A stretch of DNA of 64,000 bases from Hungatella sp. UBA3048 (GTDB taxonomy: Bacteria > Bacillota > Clostridia > Lachnospirales > Lachnospiraceae), in contig DFCS01000044.1 in the NCBI GenBank assembly GCA_002367105.1, positions 42,138-106,137 on the forward strand, read 5' to 3'. Under the pieces are notes generated by a model. That model did not search any database and had not been told where the DNA came from. It worked only from the letters and a program-made list of their open reading frames with translations. Position 1 is the stretch's first letter, and the number at the start of each line of letters is the position of its first letter. Shown in pieces: positions 7,550-16,561 of this stretch. The position numbers and the translations under genes were made by a program.

Positions 7550-7599
7550 GCCGCAGCGGACAGGGATTTGACCTGACCAACGGAATGCGGAAAATGAGA

Positions 7600-7644
7600 A
7601 GAGCCGTCCTTCCCTTTTAAAGCTGGAAAAGGGCGGCTCTTTTT
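7600..7644 (+). terminator. Intra-operon attenuating hairpin
   Basis: AGAGCCG (7600-7606) pairs with CGGCTCT (7634-7640), extended inside by CCCTTT/AAAGGG, then TTTT. Between the binding-protein gene and the permease genes such a hairpin typically lowers downstream expression; partial read-through is an inference, and no separate promoter for oppB is obvious. Confidence 0.7.
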
Positions 7645-7683
7645 AAAATTTCGTGAGAATATGAATGCAAAGGAGGACACAGC

Positions 7684-8622
7684 ATGATAAAATATATCTG
7701 CAAGCGACTGATATATCTGGCGCTGACATTATGGGTCATTGTAACAGCTACTTTTTTTCTGATGAAAAAGCTGCCAGGATCTCCTTTTGATGCGGAGCGC
7801 TTTAATATGATGTCTGTTCAGCAGCAGCAGGCCATTTTAGAGCAGTATGGGCTGAATGAGTCCGTGCCCCGGCAATACCTAAAGTATATGGGAAATATCC
7901 TGCATGGAGATTTCGGAACATCCTTTACCTATACCGGACAGAAGGTATCTACCGTAATCGGAGGAAGGATCGGTCCCTCCGCTTTAATTGGCCTTCAGGC
8001 AGTACTGATCGGTCTGGCTGTTGGATTGACCTTGGGAATTATCGCGGCGTGGAGACATAACAGCGGAATTGATTATTTCACTATGATCGTAGCTGTTCTT
8101 GGAGTTTCTGTACCTAATTTTGTAGCTGCGGCTCTTTTGCAGTATTATGTGGCCTTAAAATGGGGAATCCTGCCCGTTGGTTTTTGGACAGACTGGAAAT
8201 GTTCGGTTCTGCCGTCCATTGCTTTATCCTTTTCTGCGACTGCCATGATCGCCCGGTTTATCCGGACTGAGATGCTGGAGGTGTTGGAGCAGGATTACAT
8301 CGTCACTGCCAAAGCCAAGGGTCTTAGCCCAATGAAGGTGCTCATGCGCCATGCAGTAAGGAATTCGATCATCCCTGTGGTGACGATACTGGGACCTATT
8401 GTTGTAAATCTTCTGACAGGCTCCTTAGCTGTTGAGAATATTTATACCATCCCTGGAATTGGCAGCTTATTTGTAGACAGTATAAAGGCTAATGACTATT
8501 CCACGATCATGGGAATCACGATTTTTTACAGCGCTTTCTATATTTTTGTAGTGCTGATCGTTGATATTGCTTATTCCCTCATTGATCCCAGGATCCGTCT
8601 GGCAGCCGGTAAGGAGGGGTGA
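7684..8622 (+). CDS. oppB: Oligopeptide ABC transporter permease OppB
   Basis: 312-residue BPD_transp_1 permease. First helix at residues 8-28 (YLALTLWVIVTATFFLMKKL), then the typical OppB region PGSPFD and GDFGTSFTYTGQ, five further membrane helices, and the EAA loop with AKAKGLSPMKVLMRHAVRNS around residues 215-235 that contacts the ATPases. It forms the membrane channel with OppC. Starts with ATG after AAAGGAGG; its stop codon overlaps the ribosome-binding region of oppC, indicating translational coupling. Confidence 0.93.
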   Translation: MIKYICKRLIYLALTLWVIVTATFFLMKKLPGSPFDAERFNMMSVQQQQAILEQYGLNESVPRQYLKYMGNILHGDFGTSFTYTGQKVSTVIGGRIGPSALIGLQAVLIGLAVGLTLGIIAAWRHNSGIDYFTMIVAVLGVSVPNFVAAALLQYYVALKWGILPVGFWTDWKCSVLPSIALSFSATAMIARFIRTEMLEVLEQDYIVTAKAKGLSPMKVLMRHAVRNSIIPVVTILGPIVVNLLTGSLAVENIYTIPGIGSLFVDSIKANDYSTIMGITIFYSAFYIFVVLIVDIAYSLIDPRIRLAAGKEG

Positions 8623-8624
8623 GC

Positions 8625-9530
8625 ATGGATGAATTATTTGTAAAGGCATATGTGGATGAATCGGAGAAAGAACATATTGCCCGACCCAATTTAACAGCCC
8701 TTCAGGATGGCTGGCTTCGTTTGAAAAAAAATAAGGCGGCAGTTGTTTGTCTGTTTACATTGATAGCTATCGGGCTTCTTGCTATACTGGCGCCGGAGTT
8801 TTCAAGATATTCTTATAAAGAAACGAATTATGACATCATTTATCAGATTCCCTCTATGAAGCATCTCTTCGGAACGGATCAGTTCGGACGTGACCTTTGG
8901 GTCAGGACATGGATGGGAACCCGCATTTCCCTACTCATTGCCTTTGTGGCAGCTCTTTTGGATTTAACATTGGGAGTGACCTATGGAGCGGTTTCCGCTC
9001 TGGCCGGCGGGAGAGTGGATGCCGTTATGCAGCGAATCATTGAAGTACTGGTGGGAATTCCTCATCTGATCATCGTCATCCTTTTGATGATGGTTATGCC
9101 GGCAGGTATCTGGACGATTGTAGTAGCTCTTTCCATTACCGGCTGGGTGAATATGGCACGTCTGGTCCGCGGATCCATATTAAAGCTTAAAAATCAGGAG
9201 TTCGTGCTGGCAGCCAGAGTGCTGGGAACCAGTACTGCAGGAATCATATGGAAACATCTGATCCCCAATACAGTGGGAGTCATTGTCATTAATGCCATGT
9301 TTACCATTCCGTCCGCCATATTTACAGAGGCATTTTTAAGCTTTATCGGCATTGGCATGCAGGAGCCGAAAGCATCTTTAGGAGTTTTGATCAACAACGG
9401 ATACCAGGTGCTCCGCAATTTCCCCCACGTATTGATTTTCCCGGCAATCGTGATCGTCCTGATTATGGTATGCTTCAGCATTCTTGGAGACGGCTTGCGG
9501 GATGCTCTGGATCCAAGAATGAGAAAGTAG
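8625..9530 (+). CDS. oppC: Oligopeptide ABC transporter permease OppC
   Basis: 301-residue second permease subunit. It carries the N-terminal OppC_N segment (LQDGWLRLKKNKAAVVCLFT), then HLFGTDQFGRDLWVRTWMGT typical of OppC/DppC, and the EAA loop (AARVLGTSTAGIIWKHLIPN). ATG 8625 is chosen over GTG 8619 because AAGGAGGGG (8611-8619) then has normal spacing. Six membrane helices are expected. It pairs with OppB, three bases upstream. Confidence 0.92.
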   Translation: MDELFVKAYVDESEKEHIARPNLTALQDGWLRLKKNKAAVVCLFTLIAIGLLAILAPEFSRYSYKETNYDIIYQIPSMKHLFGTDQFGRDLWVRTWMGTRISLLIAFVAALLDLTLGVTYGAVSALAGGRVDAVMQRIIEVLVGIPHLIIVILLMMVMPAGIWTIVVALSITGWVNMARLVRGSILKLKNQEFVLAARVLGTSTAGIIWKHLIPNTVGVIVINAMFTIPSAIFTEAFLSFIGIGMQEPKASLGVLINNGYQVLRNFPHVLIFPAIVIVLIMVCFSILGDGLRDALDPRMRK

Positions 9531-9540
9531 GTGAGATGTC

Positions 9541-10530
9541 ATGAGCAGATTATTGGAAGTCAATCAGTTGCAGGTACATATAAAGACACAGCATGGCGTA
9601 GTTCAGGCGGTGCGGGGGATAAGTTTTTACCTGGATGAGCAGGAAACTTTGGCAATCGTGGGAGAATCCGGCTCCGGTAAATCCATTTCCGTGAAAAGTA
9701 TTATGGGCCTGCTTCCGAAGAATGGAAAGATCGTAGGAGGCAGTGTTCTCCTGGAAGGTAAGGATCTTTCCAAATACAGCGAGCGGCAGATGCAGACGGT
9801 ACGGGGATCGGATATTTCCATGATATTTCAGGATCCCATGACCTCTTTAAACCCTACTATGACCATAGGAAAGCAGATTGTGGAGGTATTAAAAGAGCAT
9901 CGGAAGGATATGACTAAAGTTCAAATGAAGGATCGGGCTCTTGAGTTGATTTCTCTGGTTGGAATTTCCAACCCGGAAACAAGATTTGACCAGTACCCTC
10001 ACCAGCTTTCCGGCGGTATGAGGCAAAGAGTCGTGATCGCAGTGGCCTTGGCCTGTGATCCAAAGATTTTGATCGCAGATGAACCGACTACGGCTTTGGA
10101 CGTAACCATACAGGCACAGATTCTGGATCTGATGAAGGACTTGCAGAAGAAAATTAAAACCTCTATTATTATTATCACCCATAATCTGGGAGTTGTGGCG
10201 AATATTGCGGACCGGGTTGCCGTTATGTACGGAGGTCAGCTGGTGGAAAGCGCTGATGTGCGTGAACTGTTTTACCAGACGGAACATCCTTATACGAAGG
10301 GACTTCTGGCTTCCATACCAAAAGCTTCCCATAAAGGAGGCGAGCTGACGGCCATTCATGGGACTCCGCCGGATCTGATGGATCCGCCAAAAGGCTGCCC
10401 ATTTGCAGCCAGATGCACAAAAACCATGGAGGTCTGCAGACAGTATCCTCCGGAGGATATGCTTTGCGGCGAGAGCCACCATGCGCGCTGCTGGCTTCTT
10501 GATGAGCGGGCAAAAGCTTTCAGGGAATAG
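9541..10530 (+). CDS. oppD: Oligopeptide ABC transporter ATPase OppD
   Basis: 329-residue ABC ATPase. Walker A GESGSGKS (residues about 41-48), Q-loop MIFQDPMTSLNP, signature LSGGMRQR, Walker B ILIADEPTTALD, H-loop ITHN. The C-terminal oligopeptide-transporter extension carries CPFAARC...C, which in the Opp/Dpp family binds an iron-sulfur cluster. It powers import together with OppF. Only 10 bp separate it from oppC. Confidence 0.95.
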   Translation: MSRLLEVNQLQVHIKTQHGVVQAVRGISFYLDEQETLAIVGESGSGKSISVKSIMGLLPKNGKIVGGSVLLEGKDLSKYSERQMQTVRGSDISMIFQDPMTSLNPTMTIGKQIVEVLKEHRKDMTKVQMKDRALELISLVGISNPETRFDQYPHQLSGGMRQRVVIAVALACDPKILIADEPTTALDVTIQAQILDLMKDLQKKIKTSIIIITHNLGVVANIADRVAVMYGGQLVESADVRELFYQTEHPYTKGLLASIPKASHKGGELTAIHGTPPDLMDPPKGCPFAARCTKTMEVCRQYPPEDMLCGESHHARCWLLDERAKAFRE

Positions 10531-10539
10531 GAGGAAATC

Positions 10540-11532
10540 ATGATGTCGGCAGAAAAGAAACCATTATTAGAAGTAAAGCATTTGAAAAAATATTTCCAGG
10601 TAGGGAAAAATCAGATATTGAAAGCAGTGGACGATGTCAGCCTGGATATATATAAGGGAGAAACCCTTGGTCTGGTTGGAGAAAGCGGCTGCGGGAAGTC
10701 TACCTTTGGCCGGACCGTGATCCAGCTGTATGAGCCAACGGATGGCCAGATCGTATATGGCGGACAGGAAATTAACAGCAGCATGGCGGCGGCGGAGCGT
10801 CATAGCTTCACAAGAAAGATGCAGATGATTTTTCAAGATCCTTATGCATGCCTTAATCCTCGGATGAAGGTTATAGATATTGTTGCGGAGGGAATTGATG
10901 CTCATGGAATCTTGAGCGGAGAGGAACGGAGAAAGAAGGTACTTGAACTTCTGGAAACAGTAGGACTTTCCGAAGAGCATGCAAACCGCTTCCCTCACGA
11001 ATTCTCCGGCGGACAGCGTCAGCGGGTGGGGATAGCCCGGGCATTGGCTGTGAATCCGGAGTTTGTGATATGCGATGAACCCATTTCCGCGCTGGATGTT
11101 TCCATTCAGGCACAGGTGATCAACTTGTTGAAAGAGCTGCAGGAGAAGAGAGGGCTTACCTATCTGTTCATTGCTCATGATCTTTCTATGGTTAAGCACA
11201 TCAGCGACCGGATCGGTGTTATGTACCTGGGGGCTATGGTGGAACTGGCAGACAGTGAGTGCCTGTTTGAGGATCCGCTCCATCCCTATACCGAGGCATT
11301 GCTTTCCGCAATTCCGATCCCTGATCCTGATGTGGAAAAGAGCCGCAGCCGGATCATGCTGGAGGGAAGTCTGCCAAATCCTGTTAATTTGAAGGAAGGC
11401 TGCCGGTTTGCTTCCCGCTGCCCTTATGCAGAGCAGGTGTGCCGGGAAAAAACACCGGAAATGAAAGAAGTCAGGCCAGGGCATTTTGCAGCCTGCCACA
11501 AGGCAATGCAGGATGCCGTCAACAAAAAATAG
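10540..11532 (+). CDS. oppF: Oligopeptide ABC transporter ATPase OppF
   Basis: 330-residue ABC ATPase paired with OppD. Walker A GESGCGKS, Q-loop MIFQDPYACLNPRM, signature FSGGQRQR, Walker B FVICDEPISALD, H-loop IAHD, and the C-terminal CRFASRCPYAEQVC segment of the family. The start follows GGAGG; two ATG codons in tandem (10540, 10543) make the exact start uncertain by one residue. Last gene of the transporter set. Confidence 0.95.
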   Translation: MMSAEKKPLLEVKHLKKYFQVGKNQILKAVDDVSLDIYKGETLGLVGESGCGKSTFGRTVIQLYEPTDGQIVYGGQEINSSMAAAERHSFTRKMQMIFQDPYACLNPRMKVIDIVAEGIDAHGILSGEERRKKVLELLETVGLSEEHANRFPHEFSGGQRQRVGIARALAVNPEFVICDEPISALDVSIQAQVINLLKELQEKRGLTYLFIAHDLSMVKHISDRIGVMYLGAMVELADSECLFEDPLHPYTEALLSAIPIPDPDVEKSRSRIMLEGSLPNPVNLKEGCRFASRCPYAEQVCREKTPEMKEVRPGHFAACHKAMQDAVNKK

Positions 11533-11549
11533 ATGGTTAGGAGAAAATA

Positions 11550-12317
11550 ATGAAAGACTATATCTTGGAGGTCTGTGTGGATTCTGTAGAATCCGCTAAA
11601 GCAGCGGTACAAGGGGGTGCCGACAGGCTGGAGCTCTGTGCAAATCTGGTGATTGGGGGAACGACCCCTGGCGTTAGTCAGTTTAATCAGATCCGCAAAG
11701 CCTGTGATGTTCCGATCAACGTTCTGATACGGCCCCGGTATGGAGATTTTCTATATACAGATCATGAATTTCAGATGATATCAGAGGATGCGCAGATGTT
11801 TCGTGACCTTGGCGCGGATGGGATCGTCGTGGGATTTTTAAAACCGGATGGGGATCTTGACATGGAACGGCTGAAAGTGCTCAGAGAAAATGCGGGAATG
11901 GGAAATATGACCCTGCACAGAGCTTTTGATGTATGCCGGGATCCTTACAGAAGCTTAAAGGAGGCTATTGAGGCAGGGGTGGATACCATACTGACCTCCG
12001 GACAGCAGAACACATGCATGGAAGGAAAAAAGCTTTTAGGGAAGCTGATGGAGCAGGCGGCTGGCCGGATCGACATTTTGGTAGGCAGCGGAGTCAATGT
12101 AGATGCCATTGCCTGCCTGATGGATGAGATAGATGCCCGGTGCTTTCACATGTCTGGAAAGACAATCGTGGACAGCGGCATGATCTACCGGAAGGAAAAT
12201 GTAAATATGGGTATACCGGGAATCGGGGAGTATGATATTTTCCGTACAGAAGAGGAGCAGATTCGCCGGGCAAAAAGGCTGATGGAGGAGAGGGCATGTT
12301 TACGGAAGAACGTTTAG
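11550..12317 (+). CDS. cutC: CutC family protein (TIM barrel)
   Basis: 255 residues with the CutC signature throughout: LEVCVDSVESAKAAVQGGAD, RLELCANLVIGGTTPG, VLIRPRYGDFLYTDHE, VVGFLKPDGDLD, TLHRAFDVC, TILTSGQ, ILVGSGVN. CutC proteins were named for copper homeostasis in E. coli, but copper handling is disputed and a sugar/glycan-related enzyme role is suspected from genome context. Here it lies 17 bp after oppF and overlaps the DeoR-type regulator by 22 bp, so it is in the same operon as an oligopeptide importer, with no copper gene nearby. That context favours a catabolic role (inference). Confidence 0.9.
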   Translation: MKDYILEVCVDSVESAKAAVQGGADRLELCANLVIGGTTPGVSQFNQIRKACDVPINVLIRPRYGDFLYTDHEFQMISEDAQMFRDLGADGIVVGFLKPDGDLDMERLKVLRENAGMGNMTLHRAFDVCRDPYRSLKEAIEAGVDTILTSGQQNTCMEGKKLLGKLMEQAAGRIDILVGSGVNVDAIACLMDEIDARCFHMSGKTIVDSGMIYRKENVNMGIPGIGEYDIFRTEEEQIRRAKRLMEERACLRKNV

Positions 12318-13057
12318 ACAGGGTTTTACAAATCCTTCACGATCAAGGAATGGTGAAAGTAAAGGATTTGAGCGCTCTTTTTCAGGTGACAGAAGACTGC
12401 ATACGCAAGGACTTAAAAAACCTTGAAAATGCCGGAAAACTGAAACGGACCTATGGCGGAGCCTTATTATCCCAGGATTATCCGCTGAAACGGGATGTCA
12501 TTGACCGGAGAGATACGAATATTGAAAAAAAGAATTTAATTGCACAGAAGGCTTTTGAACTGATTAGGAGCAATGAAACCATATTTCTGGATATTTCCAC
12601 CACAAATATCATGGTGGCGGAACGGCTTGCCAAATCCCACAAACGGTTGACCGTGGTGACGAACATGATCGATATTATGCAGACACTGGCGGTAAATCCG
12701 GATATCACCTCCATTGGAACCGGAGGAATCATGTACCGCACGGTAAACGGCTTTATGGGAGCAGCCGCCATTGAGATCATCAAGCAGTACAGCTTTGACA
12801 GGGCCTTCATAGGGACCTGCGGACTGGACCTTACGGACAATTCCATTACCACCTTAGGAGTGGAGGATGGTCTGACAAAAAAGGCGGCCATTGCCAGCAG
12901 CAGGCACAAATATCTGGTAATGGAAAAGGATAAGTTTTATTTTAATGATTCCTATAAATTCGCTCATTTTGATGACATAGACGGGATCATCACGGACTCC
13001 ATGCCTGATGAAGCCACAGCCAGAAAGCTTTACTCTGCAGGAGTTACCATTCAATAA
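12296..13057 (+). CDS. DeoR-family transcriptional regulator
   Basis: 253 residues. N-terminal DeoR winged helix (RLDRVLQILHDQGMVKVKDL, then VTEDCIRKDLKNLE, residues about 6-45) and the DeoR C-terminal sensor fold (FLDISTTNIMVAERL, VVTNMIDIM, RAFIGTCGLD, GLTKKAAI). The sensor is related to phosphosugar-binding isomerases, so the effector is probably a sugar phosphate. It overlaps the end of cutC by 22 bp and most likely regulates the operon it sits in. A phosphosugar sensor beside a peptide importer suggests that glycosylated peptides or amino-sugar compounds are the real substrate (inference). Confidence 0.88.
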   Translation: MFTEERLDRVLQILHDQGMVKVKDLSALFQVTEDCIRKDLKNLENAGKLKRTYGGALLSQDYPLKRDVIDRRDTNIEKKNLIAQKAFELIRSNETIFLDISTTNIMVAERLAKSHKRLTVVTNMIDIMQTLAVNPDITSIGTGGIMYRTVNGFMGAAAIEIIKQYSFDRAFIGTCGLDLTDNSITTLGVEDGLTKKAAIASSRHKYLVMEKDKFYFNDSYKFAHFDDIDGIITDSMPDEATARKLYSAGVTIQ

Positions 13058-13117
13058 TTCGGCCGGACTGTCTGGGTCAGAAAATAATTAATTGATTTCG
13101 CAAAGGAGAATATAGTC

Positions 13118-15697
13118 ATGTTTTCAGAACATTTGCAGAGATATGCCCAGGAAAAATATGAGCTTAGACTTCCCTTTCTTGGAGGTCTTAAGGAAGAAAT
13201 CGAAAGGGCTATGGAACGGTGTACTCCCATAGAACAGGTACTCATGAAGTTTTTATATGGGACAATGCCCTTACGGGATGCCGGGGAGTATGAATTTGAT
13301 CTGTTTCTTGGATTTGTCAGGCATTCCATCATGGTTTATGAACAAATGGAATGGTGTCAGGAAATTCCGGAAGATATGTTCCTTCATCATATTTTATATT
13401 ACAGGATCAATACGGAAAATATCGAAAACTGCCGAAGATTTTTCTATGACAAATTGATCAGCCGGATCAAAGGGCTTTCCGTAAGGGAGGCGGTGCTGGA
13501 AATCAATTATTGGTGTGCGGAGAATGGAACTTATGAGGCATCAGACAACAGAACCATATCTCCTGTGACTGTGTATAAATCCGGGAAGGGCAGATGCGGG
13601 GAAGAATCCACGTTTGCTGTAACGGCTTTCCGGAGTGTGGGAATTCCTGCCAGACAGGTGTATACCCCAAGATGGGCTCATTGTGACGACAATCATGCAT
13701 GGGTTGAAGTGTTTGTGGAAGGAAAGTGGCATTTCCTGGGAGCCTGCGAGCCGGAAGAAGTGCTGGATAAGGGGTGGTTTACCAATGCTTCCTCCAGGGC
13801 ATTGCTGGTACACACCAGAACCTTTTCCGATTATTCCGGTGATTCGGTGACAGAATGTCTGGGGAAGGAAGATCTATTGGTTTATTATAATGGGACTGCA
13901 ACCTATGCCCTGACCAAATCTTATGAGATTCAGGTGCTTGATGAGGATAAAAACCCAGCAGAGAATGTCCAGGTTTCCTTTGAGATTCTTAATATGGCGG
14001 AATACTGCAGCGTGGTAAACTTACATACAGACAGGAATGGAAAGGTATCCCTTACCGTTGGTCTTGGAGATGTCCATGTCCGTGCTATGAAGGAAGGGTT
14101 ATGCTGCGAGGCGTGGATTTCTCCGGAGGATGAAGATGGAACGGTTCTGGTATTAAAGAAGGAAGAAGACAAATCCGGAATAAATGCCTGGGTGGATGCG
14201 GACGTCAGAGCTCCAAAGGATTACCCCGTAAATCCGGTGAAGCTTACAAAGGAAGAAAAGGAAAGAAACAGAAAGCGGATCCAAGAGGCTAATCAGATGC
14301 GGGAAGGCAGGATCGCAGGCTACTTTAAGGCGGAAGAGGCTTCCTCATATCCTGATGAAACAGAGACACTCCGGTTGTCTGCCGGTAACTTTGATGAGAT
14401 TTACAAATTTCTATCCAAAGATCATAATCCTGACCGTAAGGCCATGCTTAACAGCCTGACCGTAAAAGATTATAAGGATGCAAGGGCAGAGATTCTGGAA
14501 AGCCATCTTACAGGGGCCGCCCAATATCGTAAGGAGTGGGCGGAGAATGGACATCTTGATATTTATGTAAAATACATTCTTTGTCCAAGAGTTTTGCTGG
14601 AAGAAATGACCGATTACAGGGGATTTATTGAGGAATATTTCGATGAGGACGAAAAGGCGGGATTCCGTAAGAATCCTGAAACCATTTGGGAATATGTGAA
14701 GCAGCATATCGGTTTTGAATCAAAGCTGGACTACAAGACAATTTGCTCCACACCGGCAGGAAGCCTTAAGCTTTTACAGAGCAATCCCCTTAGCCAGAAG
14801 ATATTATTTGTTTCTATCTGCAGGACGTTTGGCATTCCGGCCCGGATCAACCCGGTAAATCTGGAAGCTGAGGTTTATGAGACCGGAAGATTCGTATCAA
14901 TAACCGGAGCAGATGAGATCGTTAAAGACAGGACCGAAGAGTCAGGAAAGCTGGTACTCTATGGAGAAACAGACAATCTGTGGACCTACTACCAGACATG
15001 GACCGTTGGAAGGCTAAAAGAGGGGCAGTTTGTGTCTCTTGATTATACCGGTTTAAAATTTTCCGACGGCGTTTTAAAGCTTGATTTAGAGCCTGGTATT
15101 TATCGTCTGATCACTTCTGTCCGCCTTCCAAGCGGGAACCAGAACGCCAGTGAGTACGTCTTTGAATTAAAAAAAGATGAAGAAAAGTCTGTAACCATGC
15201 GCCTGCGGGCCGGAAGCCTGGATGATATGCTGGTTGATAACATGCTGGATGATTTTGAAATAACCGTAAAAGAGGAAAATGAGAAAGAAAAGACGGTTCC
15301 GGCATCAGCGCTTATGGAAGGTAAGAGCAATATTCTTGCTATCCTGTCTGAGGGTCAGGAACCAACCGAGCACGTTCTTAACGAAATGCTGGAACAAAAG
15401 GAAGCTTTGGAATCCCTTGATGCCCAGATCATTTTCCTGCTGCAAAGTGAAATGTCATTACAGAACCAGACCATCAGTAAAGTTCTGGAATCCATTCCTC
15501 AAATAAAGGTGGGTTACATAAGCTTTGATGATACGGTAGAACCACTGGCCAGGAGAATGTATGTGGATCCGGAGAAACTTCCTCTTTTAATTGTTACGGA
15601 CCCTGGCTTGAAGGCGGTCTATGGATGCAGCGGCTATAATGTTGGAAGCGTGAATCTAATGAGGAAGCTTCTGGGTTTAAGCAGGAATAGGCTTTAA
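13118..15697 (+). CDS. Large transglutaminase-like protein with thioredoxin-like C-terminus
   Basis: 859 residues, no signal peptide, so cytoplasmic. Residues about 140-230 are a transglutaminase-like core: nucleophile Cys160 in KGRCGEES, His193 in DDNHAWVEV. At the spacing where the third triad residue (Asp) is usual, the sequence is Gly208 in FLGACEPEE, a motif that may define this subfamily. A beta-rich segment follows (QVLDEDKNPAENVQVSFEI). A second, degenerate transglutaminase-like repeat lies at about 520-600 (LSQKILFVSICRTFGIPARI), lacking the Cys. The last about 150 residues (ILAILSEGQEPTEHVLNEML, ending ELPLLIVTD-type sequence as EKLPLLIVTDPG) resemble a thioredoxin-like fold without CxxC. 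It has its own ribosome binding site, 60 bp after deoR, and probably processes imported peptides or glycopeptides (inference). Confidence 0.8.
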   Translation: MFSEHLQRYAQEKYELRLPFLGGLKEEIERAMERCTPIEQVLMKFLYGTMPLRDAGEYEFDLFLGFVRHSIMVYEQMEWCQEIPEDMFLHHILYYRINTENIENCRRFFYDKLISRIKGLSVREAVLEINYWCAENGTYEASDNRTISPVTVYKSGKGRCGEESTFAVTAFRSVGIPARQVYTPRWAHCDDNHAWVEVFVEGKWHFLGACEPEEVLDKGWFTNASSRALLVHTRTFSDYSGDSVTECLGKEDLLVYYNGTATYALTKSYEIQVLDEDKNPAENVQVSFEILNMAEYCSVVNLHTDRNGKVSLTVGLGDVHVRAMKEGLCCEAWISPEDEDGTVLVLKKEEDKSGINAWVDADVRAPKDYPVNPVKLTKEEKERNRKRIQEANQMREGRIAGYFKAEEASSYPDETETLRLSAGNFDEIYKFLSKDHNPDRKAMLNSLTVKDYKDARAEILESHLTGAAQYRKEWAENGHLDIYVKYILCPRVLLEEMTDYRGFIEEYFDEDEKAGFRKNPETIWEYVKQHIGFESKLDYKTICSTPAGSLKLLQSNPLSQKILFVSICRTFGIPARINPVNLEAEVYETGRFVSITGADEIVKDRTEESGKLVLYGETDNLWTYYQTWTVGRLKEGQFVSLDYTGLKFSDGVLKLDLEPGIYRLITSVRLPSGNQNASEYVFELKKDEEKSVTMRLRAGSLDDMLVDNMLDDFEITVKEENEKEKTVPASALMEGKSNILAILSEGQEPTEHVLNEMLEQKEALESLDAQIIFLLQSEMSLQNQTISKVLESIPQIKVGYISFDDTVEPLARRMYVDPEKLPLLIVTDPGLKAVYGCSGYNVGSVNLMRKLLGLSRNRL

Positions 15698-15754
15698 AAG
15701 AACATAAGTGTATAGGAAGAGATGCAGAGAATTATAAAAGTAAGAAAAAACATT

Positions 15755-15783
15755 TTGCAAAATATATAAAGATGTTATATACT
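15755..15783 (+). promoter_or_regulatory. Sigma-A-type promoter
   Basis: TTGCAA (15755-15760), 17 bp, TATACT (15778-15783), giving a leader of about 135 nt before the SEC-C protein gene. Confidence 0.65.
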
Positions 15784-15794
15784 GTTTGTTGGAG

Positions 15795-15859
15795 TACTAC
15801 TGGAAGTCAAATACCTTACAGCAAGCTGGGGGCCGTTTGACTCCGTTGGCAGTTGCCAA
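15795..15859 (+). ncRNA. Structured 5' leader (unassigned)
   Basis: AGTCAAA (15805-15811) pairs with TTTGACT (15836-15842), extended by GG/CC past a bulge, enclosing a 24-nt loop; a second hairpin TTGGC-AGTT-GCCAA (15846-15859) follows at once. There is no U-run, so it is not a terminator. I do not recognise a known riboswitch. It could be a cis-regulatory element of the SEC-C gene. Confidence 0.35.
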
Positions 15860-15925
15860 AGTCAGGCTTATTTGATTTTGGCTCATTGCCTTCATGAGAA
15901 TAACAGACAAAAGGATGGTTTGAAC

Positions 15926-16435
15926 ATGGCTATTTTAGAAAATTGGAGAAACTTGGCATACGGCGATGGGCTGGATGATAAAGGGAAAGAAGAATTATGG
16001 ACCGAGTATTTCAAAGTAGAAAAGGGAATCTATGAGCATATTCTTTCCAAACCAGAGGAAGCGGTTGAGGGAACGGTAGAAGATCTGGCGAAGAGATATG
16101 GTACAGATGTCCAGACAATGACCGGTTTTTTAGATGGAATCAATGAAAGCTTAAAGGGATATGAGAATCCTATTGAGACCATGGACGAGCAGACCGTGGT
16201 AAAAATAGAGATCGATCCTGAAAAGCTGTATTATAATATGGTAGAGGCTAAAGCAGAATGGCTGTATAATCTTCCGGAGTGGGATGCAATACTGTCAGAA
16301 GAAAAGAAAAAAGAGCTTTATAAAAAGCAGAAAGCTTCTGGAACCATTGTTAAGGGAGCAAAGGTTGGAAGAAACGATCCATGTCCATGCGGCAGCGGCA
16401 AGAAGTATAAAAAGTGCTGCGGATCCAACCAGTAA
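15926..16435 (+). CDS. SEC-C zinc-motif protein
   Basis: 169 residues. The last 22 residues form the SEC-C zinc-binding motif (GRNDPCPCGSGKKYKKCCG, CxC...CC), shared with the C-terminus of SecA and many stand-alone proteins. The N-terminal part is helical and conserved in Lachnospiraceae-type proteins but has no function I can name. The start at 15926 follows AAGGATGG and is preferred to an upstream in-frame ATG at 15872. It has its own promoter, structured leader and terminator. Confidence 0.85.
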   Translation: MAILENWRNLAYGDGLDDKGKEELWTEYFKVEKGIYEHILSKPEEAVEGTVEDLAKRYGTDVQTMTGFLDGINESLKGYENPIETMDEQTVVKIEIDPEKLYYNMVEAKAEWLYNLPEWDAILSEEKKKELYKKQKASGTIVKGAKVGRNDPCPCGSGKKYKKCCGSNQ

Positions 16436-16474
16436 TCCAATGCTGCCCTGGCAGCAGGATAAAGAGACAGGAAG

Positions 16475-16510
16475 GCAGGTACCTCTTTATGAGTTACCTG
16501 CTTTGTTTTT
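16475..16510 (+). terminator. Rho-independent terminator
   Basis: GCAGGTA (16475-16481) pairs with TACCTGC (16495-16501), followed by TTTGTTTTT. It closes the SEC-C gene. Confidence 0.8.
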
Positions 16511-16561
16511 GGATACCTTAATAATGCCCAGAAAGCATGGGCGAGAAAGAGGAAACTGTGA

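Noticed and set aside
10567..11499. 310-codon reverse-strand frame opposite oppF (and a 197-codon one opposite oppD)
   Set aside because: Antisense shadows of highly conserved ABC ATPase sequence with no start signals or recognisable protein content.
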